DNA from: Welwitschia mirabilis
Taxonomy: Eukaryota; Gnetophyta; Gnetopsida; Welwitschiales
Direction: 5' to 3'
Assembly (NCBI GenBank): GCA_051453625.1
Contig: JBOZIK010000001.1
Location: forward strand, 149,914,171-149,978,170
Length of the DNA: 64,000 bases
Shown: one piece after another, positions 1 to 13,875 of the stretch
Numbering within the stretch: position 1 is the stretch's first letter
Layout: every line of letters starts with the position of its first letter
Notes under the pieces: model-generated
The model's input: the letters and a program-made list of their open reading frames with translations, nothing else
What the model was told of the DNA's origin: nothing
Database searches by the model: none
Translations under genes and position numbers: made by a program

Positions 1-719
1 TTTCAAAAAGAGCTATTGACAACATCGCTGCTTGCTTAAAACCTATGAGTAGCAGAGCCAATAAACCTCTAGTGTGAAATCCCGGTCGCCTTTGCTAGCA
101 TCGCCCCAAGTGAGCTCCCACAGTCAAGCTATCCTATAGAAATCTCAGCCATGATGCAACCAGTTGATGTGGAAGACCTTGTCGAAGAGACAATAGTCGT
201 CAAAGCAAGCCTCTTAGGAAAGATGCAAATCTACAAAATAATCCAAGCCTCAAGTATTAATAAAGTCATCAAACCTCAGCATCCAATGAAGTTAAATCAC
301 TAAGGATAGTCATCAAGCGACCGCCAAAAAGCAACAAGAGGAGAACCCCCATCTATGCCTTCCTATTTATTCTCTTCTCCAAGGAGCCTAAAGCACAACG
401 TTAGTTTTGTGCAGCCGAATGTAAGGGACCTCAATTCCTCAGTTGTCCTGAAGCTGTCCTTGAGCCATGCAAATGCAAAAGTAAGCGTGGATCCAGATCT
501 TTCCACAAGCCCCTAGCTTTTCCCTCTAGGTTAGTTTCTGATAGACCTAGTTTCAGATCTTCTTTCTGGTGGTAATATTACCATAGACTTAGTCCCTCTA
601 GAAAACAATGTAACTACTGTTGAAAATGATTCAAAGATTATAGGAAACTCCTCAAATCATTACAAATAGAAAAGGGGAAGGGGAAAAGGTGGAACTGATC
701 CCTTAAAAACTATATCATG
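1..719 (+). other. LINE 5' part, possible ORF1 remnant
   Basis: No protein domain can be recognised here. The stretch lies immediately upstream of the LINE endonuclease remnant and is less AT-rich than the DNA beyond 5 kb, so it is probably the decayed ORF1 or 5' part of the same element. I could not find a zinc knuckle. Assignment rests on position only. Confidence 0.4.
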
Positions 720-1455
720 AAAGCAGTCTCCTAGAACATAAGAGGCCTAAATGGCCCTGAAAAATAACTAGAAATTCGTCATATCATTTCACAGCTAAAG
801 ATTAGTGTCATTGTAATTCTTGAAATGAAGGTTCAATTAAATAAAGATGATATCATAGCTAGAAGATGTATGCCAAAACCATCGTGGAAGTTTGCTCATA
901 ATTTTTCAAACTCGTCAAACAATAGGATTTTATTGGTATGAAATCTCTTAAAGGTTTAGATTGTTGTGAAATATGTCTCATTTTAGATTATACATTATGA
1001 AATGACTATTAATAACTTAGCTATGCTGATTTCCTTTATTTATGCATTTAACTCATCCAAAGATAAATAGTCCCTATGAACAAATATCTCTAATATCAAC
1101 TAGGATGTTAACACCCCATGGGTTCTAACAGATGATTTTAATTGCATTGTAAGTCCTAAGAAAAAACTAAATGGAGCTCCAATATCCATCAAAGACATTA
1201 AGAAAATCCAAAACCTATTTCTAACCACCCATCTCTCAGATCTGAAGCAAATAGGCTACTTTTTCTCTTAGTTAGACAAACATCAAATCCAAAAAAGAAT
1301 CCACTGTAAGTTAGATAGGGGCCTTCTTAATAGTCTATGATTAGAATTATGCCCTCAATATTTTGTTGAATTCGTCCTGCCAGGCCTCTCGGACCATTCT
1401 CCTATAACTCTTAATCTTAATAAAGGACCTAAAGTCTTTCCTCCGTTCAGGTTCT
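720..1455 (+). pseudogene. LINE APE-type endonuclease remnant
   Basis: Translation near 730-760 gives a stop followed by NIRGLNGP, matching the start of the plant LINE endonuclease (normally W-N-x-R-G-L, here with Trp changed to stop). Further motifs follow in order: a DDFNC-like segment near 1130-1150, where the family has GDFN, and LSDHSPI-like residues near 1385-1410, where the family has the catalytic SDHSP. The domain normally nicks target DNA at insertion to prime reverse transcription. Several in-frame stops and frame changes rule out an active enzyme. The order and spacing make the assignment firm despite the decay. Confidence 0.75.
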
Positions 1456-2059
1456 ACAACTTTTGGTGAGAGTACTTAGATTTCCTAAATGTTATATAGG
1501 AGAGTTGGAACAACACCGTGGGTTGTAACTCCTTGGCTGATTGACATAATAAACTATAAATTTCTAAACTAGCTCTAAAAATAGATTCTCCAAAGTGACC
1601 AGATCACTAAAGCTTCAAGTTCAAATTGCTAAGCAAGAGCTGTCAACAATTCAATATTAGCTTGACTCCTCCCCCTTGCAGGAAGAACTTATCCAAAAGG
1701 AAAAAGAGGATATTTAGCTTACAAAAAAGTTCTTTGACACCAGGTCATGCTCAATAAGCAAAAAGTAAAAATTAAATGGGATTTGGAGGGAGACTTAAAC
1801 TCAGCCTACTTTCATGTTTACTTTAAACAAAGGAACCATTCATCCACAATCAAGGAACTCTATGATACCAATGGTAACCTACTAAGCAATCAATAGGAAA
1901 TCCAATAAAATATCATTAACCATTTCCAGGAACAATTTAACCATGAGGATACAGTTTCACACTTGGATACCTTAATTCTATCGACTGATCCTTTAATTTT
2001 ATAATAATACTGTATAGACTTATATAGGCCAATTACATCTGAGAAGATCAAAAATGCCT

Positions 2060-3260
2060 TTTTCTCAATGCATAATGACAAATCCCCAGGCCCTGATGGA
2101 TTTCAGCAAAGTTTCTCAAAGATGCCTAGGATATCATAGAAGAAGATGTATGTAAAGCTATTAAGTCATTTTTTCAAGATGAGTGGATGTCGAAAAGCAT
2201 AGACTCTATAGCTATCATTCTAATTCCTAAATCAAATTGCCCCTCGGTGGCCTCAGATTATAGACCTATTGCTTTATATAATGTAACATACAAAGCCATC
2301 TCTATTATTATTGCTAATAGACTCAAAGGAGTGCTAATGGATATTATAGTAGATGACCAAGGAGACTTCATCCCCTACATAAGTATTATTCATAACATTA
2401 TTCTAGCTCAAGAACTAGTCCTGCATTATGCCAGAAAAAGGATCAGCCCAAGATGTTCCCTAAAATTGGATCTAAAGAAGGCCTATGACTCAATCTCATG
2501 GCCTTTCTTATTCAACTTGTTGAAAGGTTTTGGTTTTCCTTTCAAGCTGATTAAGTGGATTAAAGATTACATTTCCACCCCTTATTTTTCAATCTTTATC
2601 AATGAAGGAATGGTGAGATATTTCCCAAGAAAAAGAGGTATAAGGCATGGTGATCCTCTATTCCCCTACCTTTTCTCCCTTATCATGGACTATTTATCAA
2701 GGTGTCTTAAGAAGCTGTCACAAAATTTCCTGTTCCACTTTCACCCTAAATGTAGAAGGCTTAATATTACACATATATGTTATGCAGATGATCTATTTGT
2801 CTTTAGTAGAGAAGATGACAGCTCCATCATATGGTAAAATCAGGATTAAACCACTTCTCACAAGTGTTAGGTCTTCAAGAAAATGGATCTAAAATTCAGG
2901 CTTTATTTAGAGGAATAACCCAAGGTTAAAAAGAGAGATACCTCTAATAGCTAGGTTTTTCAAAAGACATCCTTCCAGTTAAATATCTTGGGGTGCCTCT
3001 AAACTCAAAAATCACTTCATTACAGATTTTCTCCCTCTAATCCTTAGGGTAATAGAGAAAATAAGATCTTGGATGACTAGGCTTATTTCTTATGCAAGGA
3101 GCCTAGTTCTAATTAAGGCAGTCCTTCAAACCTTATCCTCCTTTCGGTGGAGGATTTTCATCCTTTCAAATAAGGTTCTTTATGAGATCAATGCTATTTA
3201 TAGAAGATTTCTTTGGACTGGTAAAGTTGAGTAGTCAAAAAAAGCTCTAGTTTCTTAGCA
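2060..3260 (+). pseudogene. LINE reverse transcriptase, partly open
   Basis: An open segment of 216 codons at 2187-2837 carries most of the RT palm and fingers: a LIPK motif near the start, DYRPIALYNV, KLDLKKAYDSISW with the first catalytic Asp, RGIRHGDPLFPYLFSL, and CYADDLF with the YADD catalytic pair intact at 2781-2792. Upstream, PGPDGF at about 2088-2103 belongs to the same domain but lies beyond a frame change. Downstream of the stop at 2837, LPVKYLGVPL near 2966-3000 shows the RT connection region continuing in broken frames. The family copies element RNA at the nicked target. This copy cannot make a full-length protein. Plant L1 clade is the best match. Confidence 0.9.
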
Positions 3261-4389
3261 CATGATGGTAAAACCAAAGATAGTAGAGGGTTAGAACTAA
3301 CAGACTCCATTCTAATGAACAAGGCATTAGTTCTTACCCAGCTTTGGGGCTTACCTCTAAGAAAAGACACTTTATGGGTTAAATGGTGCCACGTGTTTTA
3401 CTTCAAAGAAATAAACATTTGGCAATTCCAACTAAAGCCTACTACTTCCTAGATCATTAAAAAAATTCTTGAAGCTCATATTCCTTATAGGAGGCTATGT
3501 GCAGTTTTCAATATCGGTAGTGAATTGGATAGTAGAGGGTGAGCCTTTCTCAACTTCTACCTCATATGCACATCTAGTTGGACATCTTCCCTTTCTCAAC
3601 TTCTACCTCATATGCACATCTAGTTGGACATCTTCCAAAGGTAGAATGAGCCTCGCTAATCTAGAATTGATTTTCAATCCCAAAATACTCCTTTGTGGCA
3701 TGGCTAGCATGCCATAATAGATTATTTACAAAATATAGAATCTCCAAACTGGGAAACCAGATTAACTTGAGTTATCTTCTATGTGGGTTATCAGTGGCGT
3801 CAATAGATCATCTTTTCTTCGAACTCCCTCCTTGTGCCCTCCTCGTTTAGGATACTTTAAGTCTAGTTAACCTTCACCCCCACCTTCTTCTTAGAATGAT
3901 CTGCTCTCATGGTTTAAAGGTAGATGTAGATCAAAATCAGCCCAGCATAGCATTCCCAAATTCATTTTTTCAGCCTGCATATACCATGTTTGAGAAGGAA
4001 GGAATGACAAAATTTTCATAAAGAAAGAATTTGAAATATATCATGTCATTAAATAAATCAAATTCCATCTTATCTGCAAACTATCATCTATTCAGCAAAT
4101 TAAAACTCCCAGAAAAATCACATGTGGTACCAGCTGGTTAGTATCTCCTCAAATTTCCTAGGAAGATATTCCAATAACTAATTCAAGTGCTTACTTAAAC
4201 TAGTGGGTAAAGAATTATCTTTAAGTTTTTTTTCCTGAGCCTCATATCTTTGCCCATACTTAAGCTGTGTGAAGGGTGGATAGGTTTCCCCCTTTATCCA
4301 TTAAGCAGTTCTCTAGTGTCTCTAAGAATGGAGACTTTGACTCCTCCAAAACTTAGCCCTCCTTCAGAAGATCCTGCTTTCTTTTTCTT
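3261..4389 (+). pseudogene. LINE C-terminal region with zf-RVT-like remnant
   Basis: Short translated pieces keep the order expected downstream of plant LINE RT: RGLELTDSILMNKALVL near 3285-3335, KWCHVFYF near 3382-3405, then a segment around 3720-3840 resembling the zinc-binding reverse-transcriptase domain (zf-RVT), and a Trp/Arg-rich stretch near 3985-4080. Function of the domain in the family is nucleic-acid binding. It is interrupted by many stops and by a 46-bp tandem duplication at 3545-3636. No cysteine cluster is intact. Confidence 0.55.
3545..3636 (+). repeat. Perfect 46-bp tandem duplication inside the LINE
   Basis: Positions 3545-3590 and 3591-3636 are identical over 46 bp and directly adjacent. 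The single-copy ancestor is the LINE C-terminal coding region. Because the surrounding element is highly mutated while the two units do not differ, the duplication is much younger than the LINE, or is an assembly slip. Confidence 0.95.
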
Positions 4390-5098
4390 AGCATATTTAT
4401 TATGACCCCCAAAGAACCATCGAAGGTGTAGATGAAGCTGGTATTCAACTGGTGATGTCTTATTCTTGGGAAGGATGATTTAATTTCCCCTCAAGTCTGT
4501 ATGAAGCAATGAGGAGGATTAGTTAAAGGTGATGAAGGGGAACTTTTAGCACCAAGGGTATGAAATTGGAACTAGTTACATAGTCATGATGTTTACTCAA
4601 GAAGCAACAGAGAGTTCCAAGGCCATATGAAGGATGCCATATAATCCTTCTTATAATAAAGCTTATGTTTCAAATAGCACACAGTCTCCACTTATGAAGT
4701 CATTTGTAGGCACTGCTATGTGGAGTGTGATGTTTTCAGTTTATAGGTCAAGAGTAGCTCTTTCGATTTCTTTGATCAATCCTGTGTCTCAGTCCTCTTG
4801 GGCCTCACATGATGAGCATGGAGGCATGTCAAGAGGGCTTACCAAAGAGCAGGGGAAAGAATAGCTCTAGGTTTTCTTTCCCAACCCATAAGCCTTTTCA
4901 ATTTCGGTATGTAGTTCATCAATGTGTTTTTCCTTTAGTATGGTTCATAGGACTCTTTTTCACCCAAATCTATATCAAGTTCATTTAAAACCTGTTTCAT
5001 ATTTCAGGGCACTCTGACGTCAGTTTTACTCTTTAGGTTTTCTGCATGAGTATGTACTTTTTAAGCTTCTAGTAATGAAAACAGCAAAAATTTCATTT
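4390..5098 (+). pseudogene. LINE RNase H-like remnant and 3' untranslated region
   Basis: Around 4440-4560 the pieces KLVFN and GGLVKGDEGELL resemble the beginning of the RNase H domain found at the end of many plant LINEs (family pattern NxDGS, then GGxxRDxxGxxL). The match is weak because of frame changes. The 76-codon open stretch at 4634-4864 has no family I recognise. From about 4900 to 5098 the sequence is non-coding and leads into the A-run, as a 3' UTR would. Confidence 0.4.
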
Positions 5099-5108
5099 AA
5101 AAAAAAAA

Positions 5109-8100
5109 CTATTAAATTGGGTCCATTATATTATAGCAATAGATATAAACAAATTTTTCATGATAAAGAAGTTGTGTGTTTGTTAAATTTTCTTTCTTAA
5201 ATTTTTGGAAAATGCATGGTTTTTATTTATTTTTTGGTTTCTAGTCAAGAAATCATTAAAGAAATCATAAATACATTACTTTAAGGTTATAAGAATAGAC
5301 CTTTATTCGTCACTAAGCTTATTCTTCAAATATTTATAGAGGATAAGAATAAACAAGCTTTACATTTTCATACTACTAGAATTTTTTAAAATTATTTGAG
5401 TATATCATCAACAAACTTGATAAATAACAATAATAAGAAGAAGTAGATATTAGAAAAATTAACAAACGAAATTGAAAATGAATAAAATATTTCATGATTC
5501 TAAAGGAATCATGACTGATAAGTTGTTAGAATTAAAACCTTCTAAAGGTTCCATTAGATAATCTAATATTTTTTTTGTGACTTAGAGACATAATTACATT
5601 AGTATTATTCATGACGAAAAGAAGCCCCATTTATTTAAAAAAATAAAAAATTTATAAAACAAGCAAAAAATGAAGAGGAATTATTAAATAGACTTTACAA
5701 TAATTATGAAGAAAAAGATTAAGGGTAACAAAATTTTAAAAATACAAAGTTGTAGAATTACTTCATAAGAAAGATATTTTAGTCAATAAAGGAATTATAG
5801 AAAAACATAATTCATTTAAAGAAAAAATAGAAATTACTATTTAGTTTCATACGCTGTACAGATTGCCTCAATAAAAGATTAATGTTTAGGAAAAACTACA
5901 ATCATATTAGACACACTCATTCAACCAAAGAGGTCATTAAATAAGATCAATCAATTACACAACTAATTATAATTTGAAGGGTGAATCAAATAAATTGAGT
6001 ATTGAATAAGAGAATTAATAAAGATGGTTAGTGCACTACTTTGATGTAAATCATTTTTTTTAGGGTAATAGGAATTTTTATGTGAAGTTTATCTAAGTAA
6101 TTATTTCCTTTCTTTCTATTCTTTATCTATGTATACCTAAAATGATAAGAGCCTAAGAATAATATAAAATAGATGTTGATGGAATTATAAAGTTTCCTCA
6201 TTTAAAAGTTTTAAATTTAAGGAAGTCTTATACAATTCCTAAATTTTATTCTCCTTAAATTCAAAGTCAATTACATAAATTAAGCTTAAAGGAAGTAAGC
6301 AAGAGATGCAAGATAGCAAGAGCTATTGTGGAAGGAAGAAGAAATAAGTTAAACATTTACTAATAAACATAGAAAAATTTATGTTTCTAAATTACATATG
6401 GAACTTAGTTACTTTTTAAACCTTTCTTGTCTAAACTAAATTAATAAGTCATATAATTTTGTGTAATAATTGAGGATAACTTAGATCCTATTACTTAGTT
6501 AAGAAGTAAGTGTAATTAGATGTGTATGAGAAAAAGTCAAGATCCACCTTTTAGCACATCTAATACATTGATTATTAACATTGACATGTTACATTAAAAT
6601 GGCAATCTTATGTATTTATAAAAGAGATGAACATCAATTTTTTAGTTTTGAAAGTTCACATAAAAAATTGAAACATTATACATATAAAGCATTCCTTTGC
6701 CGAATTTATATTTCTTAAATATTTCTAAAACCATGCAATGAAGAATTTTCCTATAGTGGTTTCAAATCTAACACATCTTATTCATTTATAAGGATATTCT
6801 AGTATCTAGAGGATAAGTAGAGCAACATAAGAAAGCTTGTTGGTAAATGTGATAAAGAATCTCATTTTAATAAGAGAAAATTCTAATTATTTTATCATGT
6901 CAAGAGATATATAAGTTAAATATTCATTAAAACCATTTGGATTGAAATTTTTGAGAAATATAAATTAAGCTTTATGTTTTTCTTCTTTTGTTTTGTATAC
7001 ATACATATAAAATATGCACATATAATTCTTCTTATAAACTAAAATGTTAGATTTTGAAATAGAGATTGAAGATCTAGTGTCTTATAAAGTTACTAAATAA
7101 GTTTGAAGAATGAAAAAATACACTAAATAATAAATTATAATAACATTTTATAAAGTAGAGTCATAATGACTAAAAATAAAAGTGAAAAAAATATAATAAA
7201 AAGAATATAAAACTATAGTCTAAAGGACAAACTTCTATGATTTAGTTTAGGAAATTTTTGTCCAAAAGATATTTTTATAATTTGGTTCAAGAAATTTTCA
7301 TATATGATTTTTATAAATATTTTTGTAATAATATAATTTATTAATATTATTTGATATAGTTATGGTCTTTATCCATTTATTCTGATGCATTAATAACGTG
7401 AGTATAAATCACAAATAAAACATTGAATAGTTGGTTGCTGTCTCCCAAGCTAGAAAGAACATCCATAGCTCTTTTCTTTTCTTCAATTGTTTTTACTTTT
7501 TTTCACCCTCTGCAAAGACTTATTTTAAGAATTGAACTCATACCATAAAGACATTGGAGCATTACTCTACATTAGAATGTTTTCAAAGAGACAACTTTGA
7601 TAAAATAAGCATTTACATGTTGGTTTTTAATAAATTATTTATTGATTTATAACCTAGGTTATACGTTACATCACTTAAACAGCTAATTTTAATCCTAACT
7701 AAGAGTTACCTTGAAGTTAAATACATTGAAATTTGGTGAAAGATTAACTTTTATCCAAGGTTTTATCTATAGGTTTTCACTTAAGTATAAATTGGAAAAA
7801 TATGAAAATTATTCAATACTCAAAATAATATAAATTACCATTTTTATTTCTTAATATAATTTTAATATTAAAGAATCTATTATAGTTAAATGTATTCATA
7901 TCTTTCTAATGTTATTGTGATAGTATGGTAATAAGCTTTTAGGATAATATTATCTTACAAAGATTAATATAGGATTTTTCCCATGGTGTTTCTATATCAA
8001 GCATAACCATAATTTATAAATGGCATGGAAAATATTTCCATCAAATAAAAATATTATAATAATCTCTTACTAGTAGTGAGATATCTTTGTCATTACAAAA

Positions 8101-11100
8101 ATAGGTTTGTCACCATAGTATGTCCTCTCTTATAATGTCAAACATGGAAAAAATGAGTTCCTTAATAGCAAATATTTATTATTAAGATTCTACCATTAAT
8201 TACCCATGTGGAAAAAGATTTTTCCATAAAATTATCCCCCTTTTTTGTTTTTTTAACTATGACTAGAAACATTATTCCTTGGGTGTTTCATAAACTATGA
8301 TCATTTAATGTTACTATTACTCTTCCTCTATTTTTTACCATCTCATTCTATTTATTGAACATTTCTTATAAAATGATATAGTTTCTTGATAAATGTTTTA
8401 TAGTATTTTGGGAAAAGTTTATTATGCAATTCATAAGATCAATAACCTAAACTTCATTTCATATTCTAAGATGTCCTTGAAGATAACATTCACTATTCCA
8501 ATTAAGTCATAGACAGCATCTTAGATAAGAACATCCTATGTGTATGTTCATTAGGCTCTCCATAAACTTTTGATTTTCTTCAAATAAATTTGGATGATGG
8601 CATTTTAAAAATTAATGAAAGCTATAAGGCCATGGACAAACATATAATATCCTTGGCATTAAAGTCAAGTAATTTATCCTCTTTTATTATATGTTTTCTT
8701 TTCAATACCTTATTAATCATGTAATATTAAAGCATCAAACTAATAATTTCATTTCATATAAGATAATTATTCAATCACATTACAATTTTAGTTTGAAATA
8801 TTTCTGATTTTAAAAAGTTTACACTTTTAACAAGCAGAGTTCATGATGAAGAGGATCTGCTATTATTATTGTGAATGCTATTACTAGGTATCATTATAGA
8901 CGTTATATAATAGCATGGTAGAATAACATAAAATTTATAAGGATTACTTATTATTCTTTTAAAATACTAAAATGTAAATCTATCTAGTATAATTCTTATT
9001 AGGATGGTTTTTTAACCATGAATGATTGGCTTTAGAATCTAAATTAATATAAATAATAAAAAGACTTGAAAATATTTTAGGAAAATATATTCAAATTTTA
9101 AGATAAATTAATATCTCTTGTTAAATTCTTTTTTAATAATCATTAAATTATTAAAGATATAAATTAAATAAATATAATTAAAATTTAAAAAATACATAAA
9201 TTATGAGAGTGGTAAGGTTCTTAATAAATTAAGAATCATGATTTTTAATTAATGATTATTAATTAATTAATTTTAAAAATTTACAAAGTATATAAACCAC
9301 ATCAGTGGATAAGTCCTTCCTTAATTAATCAAGTATTATGAAGTTTAATAACATTAATTAAGTAATTATACAGTTTATAAACTTCATTTCTTATAACTAA
9401 CCCTCATAACTATCTAGTTTTCTTTAATCAACAACTTTAATTTTTCATGAAATAATATCATAGAATTATTGGTAAAGGTATCCATTATTACAACTTATTA
9501 CATTGTTTACTAGTTTTTATTCTTCATGAGGCATTTGAATTTTATTTCTTATAATTTTCAAAGGCCATAAAATCCACAAAAAAATATCGCATATTGTTCA
9601 TAACATGTAGTCTCATGGTTAGGATTTCATGACCTCATCCTAGGATTCACAACTGAGAATAAGGTATTACAAAGTATATAAATGATTAAAATAATAAACT
9701 ATATGATATCTACAAGTGAAAAACCAATTTAATACTCATACTATTAGGAAACTCTAACATTATAACATGAAAAGAAAGCATCCTATGTTAATAAATTTAT
9801 GTTATTCTAAGAATATTATTTGTTAAAGTTATAATTGTATAGTAAATTTGTTAATACATAAAATATTTGTATTTCTGATGTAATTGGTAAAGAAGGATTA
9901 CATGTATAAAATTTTACTTTAGTTCTTATATATGACAAAATTTTGTTTAGTAGTCTATCCTTCTATCCTTACTATGATATGCTTATAACTAAGTAATCGA
10001 TTTGCTTCATTACATCAACTTTAAGTTATGTAAAAGAGGATGTTAAAATAGAGTCATGATAATGTAAGAAATAATTTCTAAAAAATAAATGTAAACATCT
10101 TATCGTAGGGAGAATTCTTCATAATTTTCAAGTTTTCTTTGTATCTAGATTATCCTTATCTAGCTTTTTTTCATCATTTGGATAGCAAGGTCTGAAAGGA
10201 AATGGATATTTAATAATGTAAACATTTTACATGAAACATGATTAGGAGATATTGGTCTACTACTTTAGTGAAAAATTTTTCCTTTTTCCAGTCTAGTCTA
10301 TGTTTTCCTCTTTTATAATAGAGGGGATCATTTGAAAGCCATAAAATATTTTATTATTTCACATAAGGTGTTATTAGTTAACTATAAACAAAGCCATCAT
10401 GTAATGCTCACTTGAATTTTATATGTAACATTGATAATTCTCACATATCCCTTAATTTAACTTATTATTTATTTTTACTAGTTTCTTATTTTACATTCCT
10501 TAATTGATGGATTAAACTAGTGTTTTACATGCTATTTATTATGGCGTGTATTAGTAAATTATTTGGTATCATCTTCTTGATAAGAAAAAAGTATTGCACA
10601 TAATCTATATATATTGGTTTCAAGAATATAAAATTTAGAGACCATCTAGATTTTTTCTTAAAAAATTGATATGTTAAATGAATATTTCCCATCAAGGATA
10701 AATAATTAGTTAAAGGATAAATATTCCTATATTCTCGTGCATTTCATGAGATTATTAATATTAATCTAATATTATCTTTTTTTTCCTCAAGAATAAATTT
10801 GATCCTTCTATCTCTATTCATTAGGTAGTTTTATCATCTCATGTTATTAACTAGAGTAGTTGGAGGCCTTGGTTTTGCCATGTTTAAGTAATGGATGATT
10901 CTATCAAGTTCATCATCCTCTAATCTAAAGTGAGAGGATCCATGATAAATATTTTATTTATTTTAATATAAAAGATTAAAATCATGCCTTCCTAGGAAAT
11001 TAGTGCTTTATTATTTGCGTAGCTATGTGGACATCTAAATTATTTATCTAGAACTCTTTTGAGTGACTTATGCCTTACATCATTATGTATGTTTATTTTT

Positions 11101-11984
11101 TCTATCTAATATAATATATTTTCGAGATTGAACATCTCTTGGCTCTATCCACAATATATAATAGCTTAATGAGTAAATAGATCTTCAAGCATTATTATTT
11201 AAGCTAGTTATTTCATAAAGATGTGAGGTTTCTAGAAAATGCAGATTTGTTAGTTCTTCATGTATATACCTTTTAATGTCATCTTCTCAATTTTTCTTAG
11301 GCATAGGATTTGTTTGATATTTAGAACTGGATGTACAGGGATCATCTCTGAGTAATTGAGTATTTTTGTTTATTTGAATATCACATTTAAATGAGATACT
11401 ATTAAATCATTTAAATTATTCCTTTTTAATTATTTTAATAACTTATGAATTATAAATAAATTAGTCTAGAATCTTATCTTTTCATTTGTTATTTATTAAA
11501 GATAATAAGTAGGATGTGGATTAAGAAAGGTAATATATCCTTTATTATAGATGTTCAACCATTTAATTTTTTGGTTTTTGATTTTAATTTATGTATCATT
11601 ACTTACTAATTAAATTTCCATAATTATTTTAGAACATCCTATAATGATTAATTTTAAGTTGGATCTTCATAATATAATGATTATTCCTATCATTTATATA
11701 TTTAAAAAGATCTTTTAAATTACACACTCTTCACTTTTTTAGCTATCATCACTTTATAAATTAAAATAAACTAATATTCATCTATTTATATTCATTAAAA
11801 TTACATATAGCACATACATTGGATCCAACACTCTACATATTGTAAATAATAAATATTGATCCAATCATTTGGTTATGAAAGATTATTTTTTTCTTCATAT
11901 CTATTTCTTTATCTAATTTATATATTCCATCCTATGTCTAGGTAAGGTTAATTTTAATTTAATTAAATATTTTGTTCTATATGG
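5109..11984. other. AT-rich stretch without recognisable genes
   Basis: Stops are dense in all six frames and no conserved protein motif was recognised on either strand. The composition is strongly AT-rich, as in old retrotransposon remnants. Because a minus-strand gag remnant follows at 12 kb, part of this stretch could be the decayed pol region of that element, but no protease, RT or integrase motif could be seen to support this. Confidence 0.5.
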
Positions 11985-12195
11985 TATTTCTAAAATTTAA
12001 AATTTTTAGATATTTATTTTAAGGCATCATAGGTTTCATTTAGATCTTTAGATAAAAAATCACAATTAGTTATTACCTTGATTAGTTTCCTACTTTGCTG
12101 TGTTAATCCTTTATAGAAATGTTAACTAATATCCAAGCCTTAAACCGTTTTGAGCATACGTCCTTTATAGTTCTTTAAAGAACTTAAATTCCTTA
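11985..12195 (-). pseudogene. Athila-like Ty3/gypsy gag remnant
   Basis: On the minus strand, two neighbouring frames carry the C-terminal half of a plant gypsy gag. First comes FFKEL-stop-RTYAQNGL, matching the family RFKDLLRxCPHHG. Then comes HFYKGLTQQSRKLI followed by ETYDALK, matching the family pattern FYNGLxxxxRxxID followed by EAYxLLE. Gag forms the virus-like particle core. The piece is broken by stops and one frame shift. Sequence between 12196 and about 12720 on the same strand may continue the gag upstream but is too degraded to read. The orientation is opposite to the Athila element that starts at 13876. Confidence 0.5.
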
Positions 12196-13875
12196 TGAAA
12201 ACATTTTATTGTTTTATTCTTAAAAGTTCATAATTTTTCTCCTTATTTTATTAATTTTTCTTCTTATTGCATTAGTTTAAAGGCTAGAAATTACTTTTTT
12301 AGGAATTCTTAGTTGAAAGTTTCTCTATGACCTAATTTAATATGGTTTTAGGCTCTATAGCTAGAATTTGATTTTTTCTTTTAAATGGAAATTCTTCATA
12401 TCATTAATTACCTTAATATCAATTATTGACATGATACCTTTAGATCCTTTGAAATATTTATAGATAGTTTTAGAAACTATGCAACGGAATTTGACTAAGA
12501 AATTAATGATGATAGGTTTTATTTTAACATTCTTTATGTATGAGGATAAAACAATAAAGATGATATAGCTAAACACTTAAGCTTCCATAAAAAATTAACA
12601 TTCTACTATGATATCCTTGGTAGACATAATCTTTATCCTCTTCAAACATGTTAATTTAGTTATAGAAAACTCTAAAGAATTTTGAGTTGTGATTTCACTA
12701 GCTTAAAATATAGGTTCAAAAAATTCCTAGTCAAACTTAAAGTTTTTTAGGACTAAATTGTATTTCAAATATTTGTTAATTTTTCTATGAAGTTGACTAG
12801 TTGTGGATTTAACCTAATAATGCATGAGAGGTTAAGATTAGCAAAAATGTGTTTAAATTAATTTAATAATTAAACTAGATTAACATTGTCAAAATACATA
12901 ATTTAGAAATTTTAAGTAATGATTTTTTTAAAATGTATGGCAGCATTAACTAAATTTTGAATTTTTTATTTTAAAAATAAATGATAAATAGAATTCATAA
13001 TTACATTTTATAGGAAAAGAAAAAACAAATTAAAGATTTTACATTATATAATATAAATAAACCTATTAATAGCAAATACATAGATTGATATATAAATTTT
13101 ACTAAATAATTTAGACCTAAACTCTCTATAAATAGAAATAATAGCTAAAAATTAGATCTAAGATTAATGTGTGCATATCTAGATCCTATGCTATTGATGC
13201 CTCTAATTCTTACAAAATCGATAATATTTTTATAATGTTGGAAATAGTGTATCTACAAACAAAAATAGAAAATAATTTTCATTAAGAAAAATAGATCCTA
13301 TGCTAGTGATGCCCCAGTAATGGCATGAAAAGCTTACTATGTGTTGACTTATGTTGTAATTAATGATCTTTACAAAGAAGTATCCTAGTGATTAGGGTAT
13401 AAGTAGAAGTTTTAAATGAATAAACTAAGGTGTTCTATTATAATATAGTTGATCCTAATTATCATTCTTCATTAGAGTTACAAAGGTATTTTAAATTCCA
13501 CAAAGGTTTAAAAAAACTAGATATAAATATAGATAGAAAAGGTTTTGGGGAAAAAATTAAGAACTAAGATAATAAAGATTCTTCTGTTAAAAATTAAGAA
13601 TGATTATTCATAAAACAATCTATTAAATAAGCTCAAGCTAAATGACAAGTATTACATTAAAAACAAGATATATTTCTAGATAAGAAATAAAATATTAATT
13701 ATAGATTTCAAACATCATAAGAGCAATAATATTAAAATTATCACATCTTATAATGCAATGTAGGAAATGCTATCATATCATAAAAGATGTTAAAAAATCC
13801 TAATATAGAAGTCATCTAAAACTTGATAATACATTAAAAAAAAGGTAAATCATAAATAAAAAATATTACTTAACA
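12196..13875. other. AT-rich spacer, possible 5' region of the minus-strand gypsy remnant
   Basis: No gene is recognisable. By position it would hold the gag N-terminus, leader and LTR of the minus-strand gypsy remnant, but no LTR end, primer-binding site or second LTR copy could be identified. Confidence 0.35.

Larger units (their letters stand above)
1..5108 (+). mobile_element. Degenerate plant L1-type LINE (non-LTR retrotransposon)
   Basis: A LINE reads left to right across this stretch. Its order is an APE-type endonuclease remnant, a reverse transcriptase, a connection and zf-RVT-like region, an RNase H-like remnant, a non-coding 3' region and a run of ten A at 5099-5108. This is the layout of plant L1 elements. 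Many in-frame stops and frame changes show it is dead. The 5' end may lie outside the window, so no target-site duplication could be defined. There are no LTRs, which excludes an LTR retrotransposon. The 3' boundary is set by the A-run and is less certain than the coding assignments. Confidence 0.85.

Noticed and set aside
2647-2892. Second open frame overlapping the LINE RT
   Set aside because: It is a shadow of the RT frame, which carries the real YADD and conserved motifs.
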